A stretch of 64,000 nucleotides of DNA from CADEDV01 sp964596345. GTDB lineage: Bacteria > Bacteroidota > Bacteroidia > Chitinophagales > Chitinophagaceae. Numbering within the stretch: position 1 is the stretch's first letter; every line of letters begins with the position of its first letter. A program made the translations under genes and the position numbers. The notes below the pieces were generated by a model, which saw nothing but the letters and a program-made list of their open reading frames with translations, did not search any database and was not told the origin of the DNA. This document shows, piece after piece, positions 43,921-53,700 of this stretch. Where the stretch lies: NCBI GenBank assembly GCA_964596345.1, contig CAZQSZ010000002.1, positions 558,001 to 622,000 on the forward strand, read 5' to 3'.

Positions 43921-44295
43921 ATGGCAGACGTAAAAGCATTAGCAGAAGGCCTTGTAGCCTTAACAGTAAAAGAAGTACAGGAATTAGCTGATTTCCTGAA
44001 ATCAGAATACGGTATCGAGCCGGCAGCAGCAGCAGTTGTTGTAGCAGCAGGTGGTGGCGAAGGCGCAGCAGCAGTAGAAGAAAAAACTGCATTCAACGTA
44101 GTTTTGAAGAACGGTGGTGCTTCTAAGCTGAACGTAGTGAAAATCGTTAAAGACCTGACTGGTCTTGGTCTGAAGGAAGCGAAAGACTTGGTGGATGGTG
44201 CACCTAAGAATGTTAAAGAAGGTGTATCTAAAGCAGAAGCTGAAGATATCGCAGCCAAGCTGAAAGAAGCTGGTGCTGATGTTGAGATCGCTTAA
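43921..44295 (+). CDS. rplL: 50S ribosomal protein bL12
   Basis: 124 aa. N-terminal dimerisation domain, Ala/Gly-rich hinge (about 40-55) and C-terminal factor-binding domain (KLNVVKIVKDLTGLGLKEAK, VDGAPKNVKEGVSKAEAE). Recruits translation GTPases. A 103-base gap separates it from rplJ and a terminator follows, cutting it from rpoB. Confidence 0.98.
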   Translation: MADVKALAEGLVALTVKEVQELADFLKSEYGIEPAAAAVVVAAGGGEGAAAVEEKTAFNVVLKNGGASKLNVVKIVKDLTGLGLKEAKDLVDGAPKNVKEGVSKAEAEDIAAKLKEAGADVEIA

Positions 44296-44320
44296 TTCTT
44301 CTTGTATAATAATTTTTTAA

Positions 44321-44344
44321 AACCCTCCAACCGGAGGGTTTTTT
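44321..44344 (+). terminator. terminator of the rplKAJL operon
   Basis: AACCCTCC (44321-44328) and GGAGGGTT (44333-44340) form an 8-bp stem with loop AACC, followed by T. Confidence 0.9.
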
Positions 44345-44480
44345 ATTGCCAATTAAAACCAGAACGGTATAATTGTTAATGTTTTCAGCAGGTAAAAACT
44401 ATTGATAATTGTCAAGAGGGCATACAGAAAGGTTTATCAATTTTAGCGAGTAATTATTTTTAATCAGTAAATCTTTTTTT

Positions 44481-44930
44481 ATGCGTACTAATTACTTTTT
44501 GATTGCAAAAAATTTATTATTCATCCTTGCTTTTGTTTCCGGAATATCTTCCTGCCAAAAGAACAGGGAAGAGAATAGTTGCGTAAGAACGACTACAGGG
44601 CTTGCAGGTACTTACAAACTGACGGCATTGAAATATAAAGCTGGGAATGACTCTCCGGAGCTTGATTATATGCCCTTGCGGGAGGTCTGCGAAAACGATG
44701 ATCTTATAGTGCTTGAAGCCAATGGTGCTTACTGGTACAAAGATCTGGGGCTAATTTGTTCTCCGGGTGGTTCTAACAATGGTACCTGGAGTGTTGCTGG
44801 TAATGCCATCATCAGTGATGGGATCGTTAGCGGAACGATTCAGAGTTTTGATTGCCATTTTTTGACTGTATATTCAGCTGATTTTATTATTCCCGGCGAC
44901 AGGATAACTTTAACGATTGAAAAACAGTAG
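44481..44930 (+). CDS. lipocalin-like lipoprotein
   Basis: 149 aa. Signal peptide with lipobox ISSC around residue 25, so a lipoprotein. The mature part begins with a short linker and then GTYKLTALKYK..., with DDLIVLEANGAYWYKD and GTWSVAGNAI: the beta-strand pattern of small lipocalin-like domains common in Bacteroidota. Five or six cysteines may form disulfides. Function unknown. One of three genes that separate rplL from rpoB. Confidence 0.7.
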   Translation: MRTNYFLIAKNLLFILAFVSGISSCQKNREENSCVRTTTGLAGTYKLTALKYKAGNDSPELDYMPLREVCENDDLIVLEANGAYWYKDLGLICSPGGSNNGTWSVAGNAIISDGIVSGTIQSFDCHFLTVYSADFIIPGDRITLTIEKQ

Positions 44931-44973
44931 GATTTACAGGAACCGTTGCTTTGGTTAATAAATACAATTGAGT

Positions 44974-45555
44974 ATGATAGAAAAGCTGCTTGACCGCCTT
45001 AATGCACTGCATCAAATGGATGAGCCGTTGATCGAAAGAGTTAAGGAACTGGCTCAAATTGTTACGTATCCCAAAAAAACATTCCTGCTGAGGGATGGGC
45101 AGGTATGTGATAAGGCCTGTATGGTGGTGAAAGGCCTGGCAAGAGCTTATTATATCAATGAAGACAGGGATATAACCTCCAGGTTTATGGATGAAGGGTT
45201 TATCATTACTTCCTGGGTCAGTTATTACCAGCAGCAGCCGGGCGATGAATATATTGAAGCTATGGAGGATACAACGCTGGCTTGTATCCGGTACAGTGAA
45301 ATTCAGCAGTTGTATAAGGAGTATCCGCAGTTTAATATAGTAGGAAGAAAGCAAACCGAATACTCCTTGTACCTTGCTGAAATGAGGACCCGCATGCTTC
45401 GGAAACATACAGCGGAAGAGAAGTATAATTTCTTTCTGGAGCAGCATCCCGATCTTATCAACAGGGTGCCGTTAAAGCATATTGCCACCTATTTAGGAAT
45501 GAATGAAGAAACGCTAAGCAGGATAAGAGGTAAGTACCGGAAAACAGGTAAGTAA
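44974..45555 (+). CDS. Crp/Fnr-family transcription regulator
   Basis: The frame opens at a TTG at 44968; ATG 44974 is preferred (193 aa). A cyclic-nucleotide-binding-like barrel (about 10-120; KKTFLLRDGQVCDKACMVVKGLARAYY) is followed by a helical region and a C-terminal helix-turn-helix (IATYLGMNEETLSRIRGKY). The phosphate-binding cassette of true cAMP receptors (GExx...RxA) is not conserved, so the ligand, if any, is unknown. Typical of the many Crp-like regulators of Bacteroidota. Confidence 0.88.
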   Translation: MIEKLLDRLNALHQMDEPLIERVKELAQIVTYPKKTFLLRDGQVCDKACMVVKGLARAYYINEDRDITSRFMDEGFIITSWVSYYQQQPGDEYIEAMEDTTLACIRYSEIQQLYKEYPQFNIVGRKQTEYSLYLAEMRTRMLRKHTAEEKYNFFLEQHPDLINRVPLKHIATYLGMNEETLSRIRGKYRKTGK

Positions 45556-45585
45556 TACTAACGCAATGTTCAAAAGATAAACTTG

Positions 45586-46566
45586 TTATTCAATGGAAAG
45601 GTAGGGATAGATTTTCTGATACACTTCTTCCGTAACCACCATCACTTTTTTAATATCTTCTAATTTCAAAAAAGGCCCATGCTCTTTGCGATAGGCAATA
45701 ATTGGATTAGCTAATACATACCTTATGTAGGGATGTGCTTTCAATTCATCAACAGATGCGGTGTTAATATTGATTTTCTTTAGCGAAGCATTATCAAGTT
45801 TCAGGTACTGTTTTATTTTCTGAAAAGTTGAATCTGGTAATCCATAGGTTTCTGCTACCTGGCTGATCGCATAGAAGCCACCCAGTTTATCCCGGAAGTT
45901 CACAATCCTTGCTGCCAGTTTACTACCAATGCCTGGTAAAGAAATAAACGCTGATGTATCAGCCGCATTAACATCAATGATTTTATACCGTTCTGTTTTC
46001 ACAGTCGCAGGCAGTATTGTTTCGTATTCTTTCTCAAGCCTGCCGGACGGTTTATTTGCTTCAATGCGGATATAAGGTTCCAGTCTTGCATATTCATCTT
46101 CAAACAAGCCATATATCTTTGAAAGATCTTCCGGCTTATAGAAGTGGCCGCCTTTAGCGAGGTAGTTCTGGATGGTTTTAATGGTCTTGTCACGGAGCCC
46201 CAATTTCTTCCAGCCATCTGCAGCCAATGTATTAGGATCAAAATAAAAAAGCTCACCTTTAGTTCGGTTGAAATACTCCTTATCAGAACGGTCATATTGG
46301 TAATTGCTGCTAATATCGCTGTTTGTCCGATCGGTAAAGCGATCATTGTTTTCTTCCTGCTTCGATTCCAGTTTTTTTAATGCGGTCATCCAGGCGGTAT
46401 CGGGTGGATTTGCCGATTTGGAGCTGGGCCTGGAAATGACGGTGGGGGCAAAAATGACAATCACTATCAATACTACCAGGACAAGGATAGCGATCCTGTC
46501 TTTGCGGGTAAAAGTAAAATAATCAGTACTTATTTTTTTCCAGCCCACAGGTAAGGTTTTCAGCAA
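45586..46566 (-). CDS. ComEA-like helix-hairpin-helix protein with N-terminal membrane anchor
   Basis: 326 aa. One membrane helix near residues 26-45 (IAILVLVVLIVIVIFAPTVI), a disordered polar linker, then three helix-hairpin-helix units: around YFDPNTLAADGWKKLGL, DVNAADTSAFISLPGIGSKLAARI and ININTASVDELKAHPYIRYVLA. The second has the canonical LPGIGxxxAxxI hairpin. ComEA binds incoming DNA in natural transformation; here DNA binding on the outer side of the inner membrane is likely, but a competence role is inference. Convergent with the Crp gene, divergent from rpoB. Confidence 0.8.
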   Translation of the reverse strand: MLKTLPVGWKKISTDYFTFTRKDRIAILVLVVLIVIVIFAPTVISRPSSKSANPPDTAWMTALKKLESKQEENNDRFTDRTNSDISSNYQYDRSDKEYFNRTKGELFYFDPNTLAADGWKKLGLRDKTIKTIQNYLAKGGHFYKPEDLSKIYGLFEDEYARLEPYIRIEANKPSGRLEKEYETILPATVKTERYKIIDVNAADTSAFISLPGIGSKLAARIVNFRDKLGGFYAISQVAETYGLPDSTFQKIKQYLKLDNASLKKININTASVDELKAHPYIRYVLANPIIAYRKEHGPFLKLEDIKKVMVVTEEVYQKIYPYLSIE

Positions 46567-46641
46567 TTTACAGGGTTCGGGCAGCTTAAAAAATGGCCTG
46601 TTAGTGGTATTAATGGCCGGGTTTTTGTTGGCAAATTTTTC

Positions 46642-46671
46642 TTGGTTAAGAAGTATAAATCCCTACCTTTG
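46642..46671 (+). promoter_or_regulatory. promoter of rpoBC
   Basis: TTG at 46642-46644, a 19-base spacer and TACCTTTG at 46664-46671. The leader to the rpoB ATG at 46814 is about 135 bases, without an obvious hairpin. Confidence 0.75.
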
Positions 46672-46813
46672 CCATCCTTTATTTTGGCCAAAAATATTTT
46701 GACATCCCGAATCATGTTTAAGTAGTTGAAAATCAAGGTTTTTATTTTGAAAAAAATGGAAGCCTGAATGTGATTTGTATGTCCTTATCTCTTTAAAACC
46801 GGTTTTTACGCAT

Positions 46814-49800
46814 ATGTCTTCAACAAAATTGAATCAAAGGGTGGATTTCGGTAAAATCAAGCATCTGGCCGAAACCCCTGATCTACTCGAAGTACAGATC
46901 CAGTCATTTAAAGAGTTTTTCCAGTTGGAAACAACGCCCGACAAACGGAATATCGAAGGATTATTCCGTGTGTTCAAGGAAAACTTCCCAATCACTGACA
47001 CCAGAAACATATTTGTGCTCGAGTTCCTGGACTACTTTATTGATCCGCCCCGCTATACGATCGAAGAGTGTATGGAACGGGGGTTGACTTACGCTGTTCC
47101 GCTGAAAGCCAAACTCCGTTTGAGCTGTAATGATGAGGAACACGTCGATTTCCAAACCATCGTGCAGGACGTATTCCTCGGTAACATCCCTTACATGACT
47201 CCCCGTGGTACTTTCGTTATCAACGGAGCGGAGAGGGTGGTGGTATCCCAATTGCACCGTTCACCAGGTGTATTCTTTGGTCAGTCTGTTCACCCGAACG
47301 GAACCAAGATCTACTCTGCAAGGGTTATTCCTTTCAAAGGGGCCTGGATGGAATTTGCAACCGACATCAATAATGTGATGTATGCTTATATCGACCGGAA
47401 GAAAAAATTCCCTGTAACAACCCTGCTGCGTTCTATCGGTTACGAAACTGATAAAGACATCCTGGAGTTGTTCGGTATGGCCGATGAAGTGAAAACTGAT
47501 AAGAAAACATTAGAGAAATATGTGGGTCGCCGTCTGGCTGCCCGTGTGTTAAGGACATGGGTGGAGGATTTCGTGGATGAAGACACCGGCGAGGTTGTTT
47601 CTATCGAAAGAAACGAGATCGTGATGGAACGTGATACAGTGCTGGATGATGAAGCGATCGAAACAATTTCTGAAATGGATGTGAAGAGTGTATTCATCCA
47701 GCGGGAAGACGTGGGTGGTGATTATGCGATCATCTATAACACCCTGAACAAAGACACTTCAAACAGTGAACTCGAAGCTGTTCAGTTCATCTACCGCCAG
47801 TTAAGAGGCGCAGATGCTCCTGATAATGAAACAGCCCGTGGTATCATTGATAAATTATTCTTCAGCGATAAACGTTACGATCTCGGCGAAGTAGGTCGTT
47901 ACAAGATCAACCGCAAACTGAATGTTGATCTGCCACTGGATAAAAAGACATTGACAAGAGAAGATATCATTCTTATCATCAAATACCTGGTTCGTTTAAC
48001 GAATGGTAAAGCGGAGATAGATGATATTGATCACCTGAGCAATCGTCGTGTTCGGACGGTGGGTGAGCAGTTATATGCCCAGTTCGGTGTAGGTCTTGCC
48101 CGTATGGCCAGAACTATCCGTGAGCGGATGAACGTACGTGACAACGAGGTATTTACTCCTGTTGACTTGATCAATGCCAGAACGCTTTCTTCTGTGATCA
48201 ATTCCTTCTTTGGAACATCACAGTTATCGCAGTTCCTTGACCAGACCAACCCCTTGTCAGAGATCACGCACAAGCGTCGTATATCAGCACTCGGGCCAGG
48301 TGGTCTGAGCCGTGAAAGAGCTGGTTTCGAGGTGCGTGACGTACACTACTCTCACTACGGCCGTCTGTGTACCATAGAAACTCCGGAAGGTCCGAACATT
48401 GGTCTTATCTCCACACTTTGTGTGCATGCCAAGATCAATGATATGGGCTTTATTGAAACACCTTACCGTAAAGTAGCAGAAGGCAAGGTGAATATGAAGG
48501 AACTTACTTTCTTAAGTGCAGAAGAAGAAGACCTGGCGAAGATCGCACAGGCCAACACTGCATTAGACGAGAAAGGACATTTTGTAGAAGAAAAGATCGT
48601 TAGCCGTGAAACCGGTGACTTCCCGATCCTTGACAGGAATGATGTTCAGTTCATGGACGTTGCTCCCAACCAGATCGTGGGATTAAGCGCTTCACTGATC
48701 CCATTCCTTGAGCATGATGATGCGAACCGTGCCCTGATGGGATCAAACATGCAACGCCAGGCCGTACCACTGTTACGTCCCGATGTGCCTGTAGTAGGTA
48801 CTGGTCTGGAAGGAAAAGCTGCAAGGGATGCAAGGATCCAGATCCACTCTGATGGAAACGGTATTATTGAATTTGTGGATGCTAACGAGATCCATGTTCG
48901 TTACGACCGTGATGAGCAGGAGAAACTGGTAAGTTTTGAAGACGACCTGCGGGTGTACAGACTCACTAAATTCATCAAGACCAACCAGGAAACCTGTATC
49001 AACCTGAAGCCGGCTGTGAAGAAAGGCCAGAAAGTAAAGAAAGGAGATTTCTTAACAGAAGGATATGCAACACAGGATGGCGAATTAGCACTCGGTAAAA
49101 ACCTGAAAGTGGCCTTCATGCCATGGAAAGGTTACAATTTCGAGGATGCGATCGTTATCAGCGAAAGAGTGGTAAAAGAAGACATGTTCACTTCTGTTCA
49201 CATTTCAGAATATGAACTGGAAGTACGGGATACCAAACTGGGTGAAGAAGAATTAACACCGGATATCCCTAACGTATCGGAAGAAGCCACCAAGGATCTT
49301 GATGAGAACGGTATCATACGTATCGGTGCTCATATCAAAGAAGGTGATATATTGATTGGTAAGATCACTCCGAAAGGAGAAAGTGATCCTACTCCGGAAG
49401 AAAAATTACTGCGTGCCATCTTCGGTGATAAAGCCGGTGATGCAAAAGATGCTTCATTGAAAGCGCCGAACGGTGTGGAAGGTGTGGTGATCGGTAAGAA
49501 ATTATTCCAGAGAGCCAAAAAAGATAAGAATGCTAAAGTAAGAGAGAAGGCAGCTATTGAGAAGCTGGAAAGAATGCATGAGAAGAATGAGGCTGACCTG
49601 ATGGAAGTGTTGCTGGAAAAATTAACCACATTGCTGGCTAACCATGTATCAGCTGGTGTCAGCAATAACTTCGGTGAAGTGCAGATTGGTAAAGGATCTA
49701 AGTTCACGATCAAGAACCTGACAGGCCTGGATTATGCGAACATCAACCCATTGGGCTGGACCGGTGATAAGAAAGTGGATGAGCAGATCAACGTTCTCTT

Positions 49801-50617
49801 ACACAACTATAACATCAAATACAACGAAGAACTGGGTCGTTACAAGAGAGAGAAATTCAACATCTCTATCGGTGATGAATTACCTGCCGGTGTATTGAAA
49901 CTGGCGAAGGTCTATCTCGCTGTGAAGCGGAAGCTGAAAGTGGGAGATAAGATGGCGGGTCGTCACGGTAATAAAGGTATCGTTGCGAAGATCGTTCGTC
50001 ATGAAGATATGCCGTTCCTGGAAGATGGAACACCGGTTGATGTGGTATTGAACCCATTGGGTGTACCAAGCCGTATGAACCTTGGACAGATCTACGAAAC
50101 TGTTTTGGGATGGGCTGGTCAGAAACTGGGAATCAAATTTGCAACTCCGATCTTCGATGGTGCTTCTACCGAAGAGATCGAGAAATATTGTGCAGATGCC
50201 GGTATTCCTAAATTCGGTCACACCTACCTGTATGATGGAGAAACCGGGGAACGTTTCCACCAGAAAGCGACGGTGGGTATCATCTACGTTATCAAATTAC
50301 ACCACATGGTGGATGATAAGATGCATGCCCGTTCAATCGGACCATACAGCCTCATCACGCAGCAGCCGCTGGGTGGTAAAGCACAGTTCGGTGGCCAGCG
50401 TTTTGGTGAGATGGAGGTTTGGGCACTGGAAGCATATGGGGCATCAAACATCCTGCAGGAATTATTGACGCTTAAATCGGATGATATCATCGGAAGAGCA
50501 AAGACCTATGAGTCCATCGTAAAAGGTGATAATATTCCAAGACCTGGTATTCCTGAATCATTCAATGTATTGGTGCATGAATTGAGAGGTTTGGGATTAG
50601 ATCTGAAGTTTGAGTAA
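46814..50617 (+). CDS. rpoB: DNA-directed RNA polymerase subunit beta
   Basis: 1267 aa from ATG 46814 (MSSTKLNQRVDFGKIKH); the upstream TTG at 46775 would add 13 unrelated residues. The rifampicin-binding region is wild type in form (SQLSQFLDQTNPLSEITHKRR, then ISALGPGG, from about residue 470). MAGRHGNKGI near the active site and the C-terminal MEVWALEAYGA are intact. Has its own promoter because three genes separate it from rplL. Followed by a 115-base spacer of 7-base repeats and rpoC. Confidence 0.99.
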   Translation: MSSTKLNQRVDFGKIKHLAETPDLLEVQIQSFKEFFQLETTPDKRNIEGLFRVFKENFPITDTRNIFVLEFLDYFIDPPRYTIEECMERGLTYAVPLKAKLRLSCNDEEHVDFQTIVQDVFLGNIPYMTPRGTFVINGAERVVVSQLHRSPGVFFGQSVHPNGTKIYSARVIPFKGAWMEFATDINNVMYAYIDRKKKFPVTTLLRSIGYETDKDILELFGMADEVKTDKKTLEKYVGRRLAARVLRTWVEDFVDEDTGEVVSIERNEIVMERDTVLDDEAIETISEMDVKSVFIQREDVGGDYAIIYNTLNKDTSNSELEAVQFIYRQLRGADAPDNETARGIIDKLFFSDKRYDLGEVGRYKINRKLNVDLPLDKKTLTREDIILIIKYLVRLTNGKAEIDDIDHLSNRRVRTVGEQLYAQFGVGLARMARTIRERMNVRDNEVFTPVDLINARTLSSVINSFFGTSQLSQFLDQTNPLSEITHKRRISALGPGGLSRERAGFEVRDVHYSHYGRLCTIETPEGPNIGLISTLCVHAKINDMGFIETPYRKVAEGKVNMKELTFLSAEEEDLAKIAQANTALDEKGHFVEEKIVSRETGDFPILDRNDVQFMDVAPNQIVGLSASLIPFLEHDDANRALMGSNMQRQAVPLLRPDVPVVGTGLEGKAARDARIQIHSDGNGIIEFVDANEIHVRYDRDEQEKLVSFEDDLRVYRLTKFIKTNQETCINLKPAVKKGQKVKKGDFLTEGYATQDGELALGKNLKVAFMPWKGYNFEDAIVISERVVKEDMFTSVHISEYELEVRDTKLGEEELTPDIPNVSEEATKDLDENGIIRIGAHIKEGDILIGKITPKGESDPTPEEKLLRAIFGDKAGDAKDASLKAPNGVEGVVIGKKLFQRAKKDKNAKVREKAAIEKLERMHEKNEADLMEVLLEKLTTLLANHVSAGVSNNFGEVQIGKGSKFTIKNLTGLDYANINPLGWTGDKKVDEQINVLLHNYNIKYNEELGRYKREKFNISIGDELPAGVLKLAKVYLAVKRKLKVGDKMAGRHGNKGIVAKIVRHEDMPFLEDGTPVDVVLNPLGVPSRMNLGQIYETVLGWAGQKLGIKFATPIFDGASTEEIEKYCADAGIPKFGHTYLYDGETGERFHQKATVGIIYVIKLHHMVDDKMHARSIGPYSLITQQPLGGKAQFGGQRFGEMEVWALEAYGASNILQELLTLKSDDIIGRAKTYESIVKGDNIPRPGIPESFNVLVHELRGLGLDLKFE

Positions 50618-50629
50618 GATAAAGTTATG

Positions 50630-50726
50630 AGCTGTTAGCCGTGAGCTACGAGCTCTTCGATTTGAAAAGACATTTACAATTATTAGCTATGAGCTCACAG
50701 CTTGTAGCTAAAAGCTAAAAGCTAAA
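50630..50726 (+). repeat. 7-base AGCTnnn repeats in the rpoB-rpoC spacer
   Basis: Two blocks: four units at 50630-50657 (AGCTGTT, AGCCGTG, AGCTACG, AGCTCTT) and six at 50685-50726 (AGCTATG, AGCTCAC, AGCTTGT, then AGCTAAA three times), each in strict 7-base register. The second ends 6 bases before the rpoC ATG. GTGAGCT in block one can pair with AGCTCAC in block two. Confidence 0.75.
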
Positions 50727-50732
50727 AATAAT

Positions 50733-53700
50733 ATGGCTATCAAAAAAGAAAATCGTCCAAGGGCAGCGTTTTCAAAGATCACTATCGGCCTGGCCTCTCC
50801 GGATACCATCCTGGAAAGAAGCTATGGTGAGGTGTTAAAGCCTGAAACCATTAACTATCGTACCTACAAACCAGAAAGAGATGGTTTGTTCTGCGAAAGA
50901 ATTTTCGGACCCGTAAAGGATTACGAATGTGCTTGCGGAAAGTATAAACGTATCCGTTATAAAGGCATCGTATGTGACCGTTGCGGTGTGGAAGTAACAG
51001 AAAAGAAAGTACGCCGGGAAAGAATGGGACATATCAAACTGGTGGTGCCGGTAGTACATATCTGGTATTTCAAATCATTACCCAATAAGATCGGTTACCT
51101 GTTGGGGGTAAGCTCTAAAAAATTAGAGACCATTGTTTACTACGAAAGATTTGTGGTTATTCAATCGGGTATCCGTGCAGATAAGGGACAAAATGTTGGC
51201 GACCTGCTTACAGAAGAAGAATATTTGGATATACTGGATACGCTGCCAAAGGACAACCAGTATTTGCCTGATGATGATCCCAACAAGTTCATAGCTAAGA
51301 TGGGTGCTGAAGCTGTACATGATATGTTACAGCGTATCGACCTGGACCAGTTATCATTTGACCTGCGTAATGCAGCTGCCACTGAAACTTCACAGCAACG
51401 GAAGGCAGACGCATTAAAGCGGTTGAGTGTTGTTGAAGCTTTCCGTGATGCCAATACAAGGATCACTAACCGTCCGGAATGGATGGTGATGCAATATATC
51501 CCTGTTATTCCACCGGAACTGCGTCCGTTAGTGCCGCTGGATGGTGGACGTTTTGCCTCTTCAGATCTGAATGACCTGTATCGTCGTGTTATTATCCGTA
51601 ATAACCGTTTGAAAAGATTGTTGGAGATCAAAGCACCTGAAGTAATCCTTCGTAACGAAAAAAGGATGCTGCAGGAAGCAGTGGATTCCCTGTTTGATAA
51701 CAGCCGGAAATCAAATGCGGTAAAAGCAGAAGGTGGCCGTGCATTAAAATCACTCAGTGATGTATTGAAAGGTAAGCAAGGACGTTTCCGTCAGAACTTG
51801 CTGGGTAAACGTGTTGACTACTCTGGCCGTTCTGTTATCGTGGTGGGTCCTGAACTGAAATTACACGAGTGCGGTTTACCAAAAGATATGGCGGCAGAAT
51901 TATTCAAGCCATTTATCATCCGGAAACTGATCGAAAGAGGTATTGTAAAAACAGTGAAATCTGCCAGGAAACTGGTTGATAAAAAAGAAGCCATTGTTTG
52001 GGATATCCTTGAAAATATTCTCAAAGGGCATCCGATCATGCTTAACCGTGCCCCGACATTGCACCGTTTGTCAATCCAGGCTTTCCAGCCGAAGTTGATC
52101 GAGGGTAAAGCTATACAGTTACACCCGTTGGTTACGACAGCGTTCAACGCCGACTTTGATGGTGACCAGATGGCCGTTCACGTTCCATTGAGCAATGCAG
52201 CGATACTGGAGGCCCAGTTATTGATGCTGGCTTCTCATAATATTCTGAACCCTCAAAATGGTACTCCCATTACCCTTCCTTCACAGGACATGGTACTCGG
52301 TCTGTACTATATCACAAAAGGAAAGAAAACAAATGCCACTGAAACTATCCGGGGAGAAGGGAAAGCTTTCTACTCAGCAGAAGAAGTGATCATCGCCTAT
52401 AATGAAAAGGTGGTGGATATGCATGCGTGGATCAAGGTAAAGGCAAATATCCGCAATGCAGACGGGTTGCTGGAGCATAAGCTGATTGATACAACTGTAG
52501 GACGTGTGATCTTTAACCAGCATGTTCCGGCCGAAGTTGGTTTTGTAAATGCCTTACTGACCAAGAAAAATCTTCGGGAGATCATTGGTGATATCATTCG
52601 TATTACTAACGTTCCCAAAACGGCGAAGTTCCTGGATGATATCAAAACCTTAGGATTCCGTACTGCCTTCCAGGGTGGTCTGTCATTCAGTATCAATGAC
52701 CTTATTATCCCCGATATAAAACAGGAATTGCTGGAAAATGCAAAGGGCGAAGTAGACGAGGTGTGGGATAACTATAATATGGGTCTGATCACTAACAATG
52801 AACGATACAACCAGATCGTTGACATCTGGAGCCGTGTGGATACCCGGATCACGGAAACACTGATCCGTGAACTAAGCAGCGATAAACAAGGGTTCAATTC
52901 TGTTTATATGATGCTTGATTCAGGTGCCCGTGGTTCTAAACAACAGATCAAACAGCTGGCAGGTATCAGGGGATTGATGGCGAAGCCAAGAAAATCCGGT
53001 TCAACAGGATCTGAGATCATTGAGAACCCGATCCTTTCCAACTTCAAAGGCGGATTGAACGTATTGGATTACTTCATCTCTACCCACGGTGCCCGTAAGG
53101 GTCTTGCTGATACAGCGCTGAAAACGGCGGATGCAGGTTACCTGACCCGTCGTCTGGTTGACGTATCACAGGATGTGGTGATCACAGAAGAAGATTGCGG
53201 TACACTGCGTGGTATTGCCACCAGTGCATTGAAAGATAATGAGGATATCATCGAACCATTGAGCGACAGGATCGAAGGACGTACATCATTGCATGATGTG
53301 TACGATCCGGTGAGTGAAATGCTGATTGTTGGAGCCGGCGAAGAGATCACTTCAGATATTGCTAAGAAAATTGAAGATACAGGTATTGAAACCGTTGAGA
53401 TCCGTTCTGTACTGACTTGCGAAAGCAAGAGAGGTTGCTGCGTTAAGTGCTATGGTAAGAACCTGGCAAGCGGCAACACTGCACAAAAAGGAGATGCGGT
53501 TGGTATCATCGCTGCGCAGTCCATTGGTGAGCCAGGTACACAGCTGACACTCCGTACCTTCCACGTAGGTGGTGTGGCCGGTTCAGCTGCTGTAGATTCT
53601 ACGTTGACAGCCAAGTTTGACGGTACCATCCAGTTTGACGGATTACGTTCTGTTGTAACGGAAGATGCAGAAGGTAAAAAAGTACAGATCGTTATCGGAA

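Noticed and set aside
50630..50726. CRISPR-like array in the rpoB-rpoC spacer
   Set aside because: The unit is 7 bases with no spacers, and no cas gene is in the window.
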